Below, in pieces: positions 5,886-11,449 of a DNA stretch of 11,449 bases. Within the stretch, counting starts at the first letter, position 1. Each line of letters starts with the position of its first letter. The notes beneath the pieces were generated by a model. It was not told where the DNA came from. It made no database searches and saw only the letters and a program-made list of their open reading frames with translations. Position numbers and translations under genes: made by a program. Source of the DNA: Candidatus Planktophila sp. (lineage in GTDB: Bacteria > Actinomycetota > Actinomycetes > Nanopelagicales > Nanopelagicaceae); contig JAURJS010000044.1 of the NCBI GenBank assembly GCA_030832135.1, forward strand, positions 1 through 11,449, in the 5' to 3' direction.

Positions 5886-6755
5886 ATGGAAATCAAAGTT
5901 CAAGAATTTATCTCACCGACGCTTTTTGAAATACCCATTAGAGATATGCGGCTGATAATTGCTGCTCGCCATGAACCTGGAAGCCTTGCGCTAGCTCGTG
6001 ATATTTCTGAGTATGGCTTGGCCGAAATCTTTAGCAGAATCCCAGTTGATGAGCGGATTGATTTACGGAGTGCATATGACTCACTCGAGGCATGCGGGGG
6101 AGTCTGGCTTACACCAGAGGATGAGCAGTGGCCCGAAGCGCTCAATGATTTGGCGGCGCCTCCGCTCGGAATCTTCGTCAAAGGTGAGGTTTCGGCATTG
6201 CGAAATAACTCACTCTCTATTGTGGGCACGCGAAATCCAACGCCATACGGAGTAAGGAATGCTCACGAATTTGCTGCAGGATTTGTCGATCGAGGATGGA
6301 CGATTGTCAGCGGTGGCGCATATGGAATTGATTCGGCGGCGCATAAAGGGGCTCTCATCGCTGAAGGTTCAACAATTGCTGTTACGGCATCGGGTTTAGA
6401 TTCCTCATATCCAGCAGGCAACCAACGGCTCTTTGATGAGATTGTTGAAAGTGGCGCAATCATTACTGAATACCTACCTGGTGCTATTGCACGTCCTCAT
6501 CGCTTCCTGGTGCGCAATCGATTGATTGCAGCTCTCTCACGAGGCACCGTTGTTGTGGAGGCGGCATTTAGAAGTGGATCTCTGCGCACAGCGCGAGATG
6601 CCTCAGATCTATTGCGACCTGTGATGGCTATTCCAGGACCAATTAACGCTCCCACATCGGAAGGGTGCCATCGCTTAATTGGTGAGCGCAGCGCTGAGTT
6701 GGTGACTTCAGTCGCCGATGCGTATGAGCTTCTGACTTCACTGGTCTCTGCATGA
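5886..6755 (+). CDS. dprA: DNA-processing protein DprA, compact form without C-terminal winged helix
   Basis: DprA loads RecA onto incoming single-stranded DNA during transformation. The Rossmann-fold core is complete: IVGTRNPTPYG (112-122), SGGAYGIDSAAH (142-153), GLDSSYPAGN (170-179), RNRLIAALS (200-208), VVVEAAFRSGSLRTA (222-236) and AIPGPINAPTSEGCHRLI (248-265). The N-terminal about 75 residues are the family's divergent leading domain. At 289 residues it is shorter than the usual 360-380 and stops just after the core, so the winged-helix domain found in many DprA proteins is absent; this occurs in other members and need not mean loss of function. The ATG at 5886 follows a putative leaderless -10. 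era begins 24 nt after the stop. The comM and yraN genes that often precede dprA are not here. Confidence 0.93.
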   Translation: MEIKVQEFISPTLFEIPIRDMRLIIAARHEPGSLALARDISEYGLAEIFSRIPVDERIDLRSAYDSLEACGGVWLTPEDEQWPEALNDLAAPPLGIFVKGEVSALRNNSLSIVGTRNPTPYGVRNAHEFAAGFVDRGWTIVSGGAYGIDSAAHKGALIAEGSTIAVTASGLDSSYPAGNQRLFDEIVESGAIITEYLPGAIARPHRFLVRNRLIAALSRGTVVVEAAFRSGSLRTARDASDLLRPVMAIPGPINAPTSEGCHRLIGERSAELVTSVADAYELLTSLVSA

Positions 6756-6767
6756 GGGAAGTAATGA

Positions 6768-6773
6768 GAGAAT
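6768..6773 (+). promoter_or_regulatory. Possible leaderless -10 element of era
   Basis: GAGAAT lies 6 nt before the ATG at 6780, matching the -10 consensus at four of six positions (A2, A4, A5, T6). It overlaps no coding sequence because dprA ends at 6755. An AGGG at 6774-6777 is too close to the ATG to be a good ribosome-binding site. Cotranscription with dprA is the alternative. Confidence 0.3.
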
Positions 6774-6779
6774 AGGGAC

Positions 6780-7703
6780 ATGAGTGATTTCCGTTCGGGC
6801 TTCGTTGCCATTGTTGGCCGCCCAAATACCGGAAAATCCACCTTGATCAATGCTTTAGTAGGAAGCAAGATTGCGATTACCTCGCATCATCCCAACACTA
6901 CCCGCCATGCAATCCGCGGAATTATCAATAACGAGAATTTCCAAGCTGTCCTAGTTGATACTCCTGGCGTTCATAAGCCTCGCACGTTGCTCGGCCATCA
7001 CCTCAATAAGGTTGTTAATGAGAACCTCGACTCAGTCGATGTCATCATGATGTGCCTACCTGCCAATGAAGCAACTGGTGCGGGAGATCAATTTATTGCG
7101 GCAGAGATTGCAAAGCACCCGCGCGCAAAGAAGTTTGCTCTTGTCACCAAGACCGACACGGTAAATAAGAAGAGCTTGGCTGACCGCTTGATGACAATTA
7201 GCGATCTGGCAGATGGCTTTACCTGGGATGAGATCATTCCCGTCTCTGCTGTCATCCATGATCAGATTGAATTGCTAGAGAAGATTATTGGCCAGAACAT
7301 TCCAGTGGGTCCAGCCTTCTATCCAGAAGATCAGAAGAGCGATCAAGGAACTGAGCAGCTCATCTGCGAACTCATCCGTGAAGCAGCAATGCGCGATGCT
7401 CTCCAAGAGCTTCCACACTCCATCATGGTTACTATCGATGAGATGTCTGAGCGTGAGCCAAATGGCACACGTCCCTTCTATGACATCCATGCATCTATTC
7501 ACGTCGAACGAGATTCTCAGACTGGAATCATTCTGGGTCATCAAGGTCAACGCTTGAAGGATATTGGCATGCGTGCACGTAAAGATATTGAGCGCGAGCT
7601 AGGAGCACGTATCTTCCTTGGTCTTCATGTGAAGGTGTCGAAAGAGTGGCAGCGAGATCCTAAGCTTCTTGAGCGCCTCGGCTTCTCAGATAAGAAGCAT
7701 TAA
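6780..7703 (+). CDS. era: GTPase Era
   Basis: Era is an essential GTPase that binds 16S rRNA near its 3' end during 30S assembly. The 307-residue protein has the usual full length. G1 is GRPNTGKS (13-20), G2 lies around TTRHAIRGI (40-48), G3 is DTPG (60-63) and G4 is TKTD (123-126); an SA pair in IIPVSAV is the G5 position. The C-terminal KH domain has IILGHQGQRLKDIGMRARKD with the GxxG-type loop, and the protein ends in the typical EWQRDPKLLERLGF pattern. In many actinobacteria era follows ybeY and a CBS-domain gene; here it directly follows dprA. It is convergent with uppP across only 7 bp, with no terminator hairpin visible between them. Confidence 0.97.
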   Translation: MSDFRSGFVAIVGRPNTGKSTLINALVGSKIAITSHHPNTTRHAIRGIINNENFQAVLVDTPGVHKPRTLLGHHLNKVVNENLDSVDVIMMCLPANEATGAGDQFIAAEIAKHPRAKKFALVTKTDTVNKKSLADRLMTISDLADGFTWDEIIPVSAVIHDQIELLEKIIGQNIPVGPAFYPEDQKSDQGTEQLICELIREAAMRDALQELPHSIMVTIDEMSEREPNGTRPFYDIHASIHVERDSQTGIILGHQGQRLKDIGMRARKDIERELGARIFLGLHVKVSKEWQRDPKLLERLGFSDKKH

Positions 7704-7710
7704 TCGTTTT

Positions 7711-8544
7711 TTAAGCGCTGATAACTCCGGTTGAGAGAGCAATCAGAAGAGCAGTTCCAAGAATGATTCGATAGATGACAAATGGCGTGAACGACTTCGT
7801 TGAGATGTAACGCATCAACCAAGCGATTACCGCATATCCCACTAAGAATGCTACGAGAGTTGCAGTGAGGGTCTCAGGCATTGTGAAGACTTGATCACCT
7901 GGTTCATCAATTGCCTTCTTTAACTGATAGATGCCACTTCCAAATACTGCGGGAAGAGCTAGTAAGAATGAGTAGCGAAGTGCAGATTCACGGCGATAGC
8001 CAAGTAAGCGCCCCATCGCAATCGTTGCGCCAGAGCGCGAGACGCCTGGAATGAGAGCCAGAGATTGCGCAAAGCCATAGAGGATTCCATGGCCGGGGGT
8101 GAGCTGATCAATGGTGCGCTCATTGCGCCCCATGTAATCAAGGAAGCCAAGGAGGAAGCCGAAGATAATCAGAGTTGCAGCGATAATCCATAGTGAGCGA
8201 AGTTCATTCTCGATCCAGCTCTGCCCGAGATAGCCGAGAAAAACAATTGGCAGAGTTCCTATGGCGATTAGCCAAGCCAGGCGGGCATCACTACGTTCGT
8301 GATGGGTCAGGTGGGAGTTACGGTTGAGTGATTTAAGCCAAGCAGCGATGATGGAGAGAATATCTTTGCGAAAGTAGAGCAAGACGGCGAGCTCAGTTCC
8401 AATCTGAGTGATTGCAACAAATGCTGCGCCTGGATCTTCGGCTGAAGGCATCAACCTTCCAATAATTGCTAAGTGCGCATTAGATGAGATGGGCAAGAAT
8501 TCGGTAAGCCCCTGCACAACACCTAAGAAGATTGCACTAAGCAC
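7711..8544 (-). CDS. uppP: Undecaprenyl-diphosphatase UppP (BacA)
   Basis: An integral membrane phosphatase that converts undecaprenyl diphosphate to the monophosphate, recycling the lipid carrier for peptidoglycan and other envelope polymers. From the GTG at 8544-8542 it is 277 residues. The first family box is GVVQGLTEFLPISSNAHL (8-25) with Gln11/Glu15 and Ser20. A second Q-I-G-T-E pair is at 47-51, and the phosphate-binding loop LIPGVSRSGATI (about 165-175) includes the essential Arg170. About eight hydrophobic segments are visible. A TTG at 8586 would add 14 residues inside the upstream gene; GTG 8544 is preferred because it matches the family N terminus and has GAGG 9 nt upstream. It overlaps the transporter gene by 8 bases, suggesting coupled translation. 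Confidence 0.95.
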   Translation of the reverse strand: MLSAIFLGVVQGLTEFLPISSNAHLAIIGRLMPSAEDPGAAFVAITQIGTELAVLLYFRKDILSIIAAWLKSLNRNSHLTHHERSDARLAWLIAIGTLPIVFLGYLGQSWIENELRSLWIIAATLIIFGFLLGFLDYMGRNERTIDQLTPGHGILYGFAQSLALIPGVSRSGATIAMGRLLGYRRESALRYSFLLALPAVFGSGIYQLKKAIDEPGDQVFTMPETLTATLVAFLVGYAVIAWLMRYISTKSFTPFVIYRIILGTALLIALSTGVISA

Positions 8545-9421
8545 TAGTTGTGACCTCGCTCTTTCGACTTGCAAAGTAAGAACCAATTAACACCAATGGA
8601 AGTCCAAGGATGATTCCTATTGTAAGAGGCTCGCCGAGAATAATGACGCCAAGAACCACAGCAAATGCGGTATTTAAGTAGGTAACAAGTGAGGCGCGAG
8701 CAACATCGATAATGGCAATCAATGTGAAGAAGATTGCAAAGGCAACACCTGTTGAGAGCACGCCTAGCCCGATTACCGCTTGAATCGCAGAGGCTGAGAT
8801 GTGGTGAGTTGGCCACTGCACAATAGCGACCGGGAGATAGAAGATTGAGGTGATCGCCATCGCCACGGCATTGATCGCCACACCCGATACACCGGGCAAT
8901 CCGCTCTGCACAAACATCACCGCATATGCATATCCAATGGATGCGAGAAGAACCATTCCAATCGATAGCGGATCAGAGCCACCCTTGATGCTTTCAATTC
9001 CAACAACTGCTATTAAGCCAATAAATCCAATGACGAGACCGAAGAGTCGCTTGTGATGCCAGACTGTTTTATCACCACGAAGTGAGGCGAAGATGGTTGC
9101 CCAGATTGGAACGGATGCAACGAGCAGACCTGCAAGACCAGATGAGATTTTCTGCTCCGCAGTTCCAATCAGAATCCATGGGCCGATCATCTCTAAGAAT
9201 GCATAGGGGAGAACATATTTAATTCCGCGGATTGCAGAACCTAAAGTCTTTTGGTGAAGAGCCCATGGAATCAAGATTGCAGCTCCAATGGCCGTGCGCA
9301 GGCAGACAACGATTGCTGGGCTAAATCCATTATCGGGATCGACGGCAACTTTAATGAAGAGGTATGGAACGCCCCAGAGCAAGCCGGTGAGAAGGAATAG
9401 GACCCAGCCGCGACGCGACAT
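8537..9421 (-). CDS. EamA/DMT-family transporter
   Basis: A 294-residue membrane protein with about ten hydrophobic helices in two similar halves, the layout of the drug/metabolite transporter EamA family. The first half opens with WVLFLLTGLLWGVPYLFIK (6-24). The end of the second half has the typical TYLNTAFAVVLGVIILGEPL (248-267), comparable to SSGLAGLLVASVPIWATIFA (93-112) in the first. Members export or import amino acids, nucleosides, nucleotide sugars or other metabolites; substrate cannot be read from the sequence. The ATG at 9421-9419 has GGAG 5 nt upstream, a proper ribosome-binding site. The gene is 39 bp downstream of glgA and overlaps uppP by 8 bases, so glgA, this gene and uppP look like one operon. 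A functional link with glycogen is not implied. Confidence 0.88.
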   Translation of the reverse strand: MSRRGWVLFLLTGLLWGVPYLFIKVAVDPDNGFSPAIVVCLRTAIGAAILIPWALHQKTLGSAIRGIKYVLPYAFLEMIGPWILIGTAEQKISSGLAGLLVASVPIWATIFASLRGDKTVWHHKRLFGLVIGFIGLIAVVGIESIKGGSDPLSIGMVLLASIGYAYAVMFVQSGLPGVSGVAINAVAMAITSIFYLPVAIVQWPTHHISASAIQAVIGLGVLSTGVAFAIFFTLIAIIDVARASLVTYLNTAFAVVLGVIILGEPLTIGIILGLPLVLIGSYFASRKSEVTTSA

Positions 9422-9460
9422 TACATCTCCGATACTGATGTGAAGCGAATTAATTAACGC

Positions 9461-10639
9461 TTACTTGATGACTGATTGATAGAGCGCCAGTGTAGTTGCA
9501 GCGACTGCATCCCACCCAAATTCAGAGATTGCGCGCTGGCGCCCTGCTTTTCCGTACTGAGTGAGAAGGTCAGGATCTGCCATCAATCGAGTGATTGCCT
9601 CGGAGATCGCTCCTTCAAATCGGGGGATATCGCCTTCGGTGTAATCAACTAGTTCGCCGGTTGATCCATGGCTGACCACCTCTGGAATTCCACCCACGCG
9701 AGAGGCGAGCACTGCAGTCTCACAGCCCATAGCTTCCAAGTTAACAATGCCGAGAGGTTCATAGATGGAAGGACAGAGGAATAAATCGGCATGAGTAAGG
9801 GCAGCGGTTAACTTATCGTGGGGGAGCATCTCTTTAATCCACCAGACATTACATCTACTTGCTTGGAGCTCAGCAATTAACTCTGCAACTTCATTGCCAA
9901 TACCTGGTTCATCGGGGCTTCCTGCTGCAAGTACTAACCCATAATCTGATGGGACATCACGCCATGCCCGCAAGAGATGAGCTAAACCTTTTTGGCGAGT
10001 TATGCGTCCGACAAACATGGCGTAGCGACCTGTGATTCCGAATTCCTTCAGAACAGAGTCATCATGATTTGGAGCAAAGCGAGTTGTGTCTACGCCATTG
10101 CGAATGGTGACAACCTTATTTGGATCGACGTTGGGATATGCCTGCAAGACATCGGCGCGCATTCCATCGCTGACTGCGATGATTGCAGCGGCACCTTCAT
10201 AGGCAGTCTTCTCCGCCCACGATGAGATCTGATATCCACCACCGAGTTGCTCTGCCTTCCATGGGCGCAGCGGTTCGAGAGAGTGGGCGCTAACGATATG
10301 TGGGGTTCCATAGAGCAGGGAGGCGGTATGGCCTGCCATATTCGCATACCAAGTATGCGAATGAATCACATCAACATTGGCGAGATTGTTGGCGATCGCC
10401 AGATCTGTTGCAATCGCCTGGAGAGCAGGATTTGCACCTGCGAACTCTGCTGGAGTCTCGTAACCGAAAGAGCCATCACTTCGTGGGCCACCAAAGCAGT
10501 GGACATCGACTTCAACCCTATTGAGTTTGCGTAGCGCCTCGGTTAATTGGACGACATGGACACCTGCGCCACCATAGACAGCTGGAGGCCACTCCTTGGT
10601 AACAATCCCGACTCGAGTCTCATTATTTGTATCGCTCAC
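9461..10639 (-). CDS. glgA: GT4-type glycogen synthase / alpha-maltose-1-phosphate synthase
   Basis: A 392-residue GT-B glycosyltransferase. The N-terminal donor/acceptor loop is VTKEWPPAVYGGAGVHV (13-29). The C-terminal domain has FVGRITRQKG (209-218) with the conserved Arg and Lys, and SIYEPLGIVNLEAM (301-314) with the retaining-enzyme E-x7-E pair (Glu304, Glu312). Actinobacterial GT4 relatives adjacent to glgC, such as mycobacterial Rv1212c (GlgM), join ADP-glucose and glucose 1-phosphate into maltose 1-phosphate for the GlgE pathway; others are annotated as glycogen synthase. Sequence alone does not separate the two, so product specificity is open. The start is GTG 10639-10637, with TACTCT 6 nt upstream. 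It is divergent from glgC over 57 bp. Confidence 0.93.
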   Translation of the reverse strand: MSDTNNETRVGIVTKEWPPAVYGGAGVHVVQLTEALRKLNRVEVDVHCFGGPRSDGSFGYETPAEFAGANPALQAIATDLAIANNLANVDVIHSHTWYANMAGHTASLLYGTPHIVSAHSLEPLRPWKAEQLGGGYQISSWAEKTAYEGAAAIIAVSDGMRADVLQAYPNVDPNKVVTIRNGVDTTRFAPNHDDSVLKEFGITGRYAMFVGRITRQKGLAHLLRAWRDVPSDYGLVLAAGSPDEPGIGNEVAELIAELQASRCNVWWIKEMLPHDKLTAALTHADLFLCPSIYEPLGIVNLEAMGCETAVLASRVGGIPEVVSHGSTGELVDYTEGDIPRFEGAISEAITRLMADPDLLTQYGKAGRQRAISEFGWDAVAATTLALYQSVIK

Positions 10640-10645
10640 TGAGAA

Positions 10646-10651
10646 AGAGTA
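10646..10651 (-). promoter_or_regulatory. Putative leaderless -10 element of glgA
   Basis: TACTCT reads on the minus strand 6 nt before the GTG at 10639-10637, with only ttctca in between and no Shine-Dalgarno. It supports the GTG as the start and a leaderless glgA operon mRNA. Confidence 0.4.
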
Positions 10652-10684
10652 CTTCCGACTATGGCATCTTTATAACTAGTTGAG

Positions 10685-10690
10685 TAACCT
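10685..10690 (+). promoter_or_regulatory. Putative leaderless -10 element of glgC
   Basis: TAACCT lies 6 nt before the ATG at 10697, followed by ttcttc and no Shine-Dalgarno. Together with the opposing glgA element at 10646-10651 it defines a 57-bp divergent promoter region for the ADP-glucose genes. Confidence 0.4.
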
Positions 10691-10696
10691 TTCTTC

Positions 10697-11449
10697 ATGG
10701 CTCGCTTTGAAGTACCCCTCGGAATCGTCCTCGCTGGCGGTGAAGGTAAGCGATTGATGCCGCTCACGGCAGATCGTGCAAAGCCTGCTGTTCCTTTCGG
10801 TGGTTCATATCGCCTCATCGACTTTGTACTCTCTAATCTTGTTAACGCCGATATGCGCAAAATTGCGGTGCTCACTCAATACAAGTCCCACTCTCTCGAC
10901 CGCCACATCACAACAACCTGGCGCATGTCGACCCTTCTTGAAAATTACGTCACTCCAGTACCAGCACAGCAACGACTTGGACCACGTTGGTATACAGGTT
11001 CTGCAGATGCAATTTTGCAGAACTTCAATTTGATTGCCGATGAGAATCCAAAGCACGTTGTTGTCTTCGGTGCAGATCACGTCTATCGGATGGATCCAAG
11101 TCAGATGTATGACCAGCACCTGAGCACAGGAGCCGGTGTCACTATTGCTGCGATTCGTATGCCACGTGCAGAGGCTCATGATTTTGGTGTGATTGAACTT
11201 GAAGAAGATGGAATCACAATTAAGAAATTCCATGAGAAGCCATCAGATCCTCCTGCTATGCCAGGCCATCCAGATCTCTCATTGGTCTCAATGGGTAACT
11301 ACATCTTTAAGCGCGATGTGATGGAAGAAGCTCTTATTCTTGATTCAGAAGATCTCGAATCACGTCATGATCTCGGTGGAAATATCATCCCGATGTTGAC
11401 CGCTGCCGGCCAGGCGAAGGTCTACGACTTTGAACACAACGTTGTTCCA
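10697..11449 (+). CDS. glgC: Glucose-1-phosphate adenylyltransferase, 3' end cut by window edge
   Basis: GlgC makes ADP-glucose and diphosphate from ATP and glucose 1-phosphate, the committed step of bacterial glycogen and GlgE-pathway glucan synthesis. The frame is open to the last base and gives 251 residues of a family usually about 400 long. The nucleotidyltransferase domain is seen: [20 protein letters not shown] (12-31), [15 protein letters not shown] (33-47), [12 protein letters not shown] (98-109), GADHVYRMD (125-133) with the catalytic Asp, FHEKP (178-182) and SMGNYIF (198-204). The C-terminal beta-helix domain lies outside. Its product is the donor for the divergent glgA. Base use resembles its neighbours, with no sign of transfer. 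Confidence 0.97.
   Translation, partial: MARFEVPLGIVLAGGEGKRLMPLTADRAKPAVPFGGSYRLIDFVLSNLVNADMRKIAVLTQYKSHSLDRHITTTWRMSTLLENYVTPVPAQQRLGPRWYTGSADAILQNFNLIADENPKHVVVFGADHVYRMDPSQMYDQHLSTGAGVTIAAIRMPRAEAHDFGVIELEEDGITIKKFHEKPSDPPAMPGHPDLSLVSMGNYIFKRDVMEEALILDSEDLESRHDLGGNIIPMLTAAGQAKVYDFEHNVVP

Noticed and set aside
7704..7710. T-rich gap between era and uppP as a bidirectional terminator
   Set aside because: Only 7 bp separate the stop codons and I find no stem flanking the T-run, so termination must depend on sequence inside the genes or on Rho.
9422..9460. AT-rich TTAATTAATT stretch in the glgA-eamA spacer as a terminator
   Set aside because: The GCG...CGC ends align but the interior does not pair in register; no stable hairpin forms.
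10805..11233. 142-codon minus-strand frame opposite glgC
   Set aside because: It is antisense to a clearly conserved enzyme, and I see neither a motif nor start signals.

Overview
The window reads as chromosomal DNA of a small-genome actinobacterium, most like the freshwater acI/Nanopelagicales group. This is inferred from gene content (SepH, the divergent GT4-type glgA/glgC pair, an actinobacterial-type LepB), from moderate GC, and from spacers of only 7-103 bp between genes. No 16S rRNA or other marker is present to confirm the taxon. I see no mobile element, CRISPR array, tRNA, rRNA or phage gene.

Layout. (1) 1-2510: a 3'-truncated psuG (pseudouridine-5'-phosphate glycosidase, minus) diverges from a type I phosphodiesterase/nucleotide pyrophosphatase family gene (plus). 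The latter converges on sepH (minus), a cell-division protein that acts on FtsZ. (2) 2551-5297: an inositol-monophosphatase family gene diverges from sepH. It is followed by rplS (ribosomal protein L19), lepB (signal peptidase I) and rnhB (ribonuclease HII), the classical actinobacterial rplS-lepB-rnhB block. (3) 5351-7703: an unrecognised small zinc-ribbon membrane protein, a strong hairpin, then dprA and era. (4) 7711-10639, minus: glgA, an EamA-type transporter and uppP/bacA, read as one operon. (5) 10697 to the end: glgC, divergent from glgA and cut by the window edge.

Functional themes: nucleoside salvage (psuG), division (sepH), translation and secretion housekeeping (rplS, lepB, era, rnhB), DNA uptake and recombination (dprA), cell-wall lipid recycling (uppP), and ADP-glucose-based glucan synthesis (glgC makes ADP-glucose, glgA uses it).

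The recurring unusual signal is regulatory. Many first-in-unit genes have a TANNNT-like hexamer exactly 6-7 nt before the start codon and no Shine-Dalgarno, which fits leaderless transcription. Other points worth a second look are a lepB gene with no ATG/GTG/TTG that keeps its membrane anchor, an L19 with a long Ala/Val/Pro/Glu tail, and a leader hairpin before rplS. I found no convincing new multi-gene system; this is mostly compact housekeeping DNA.
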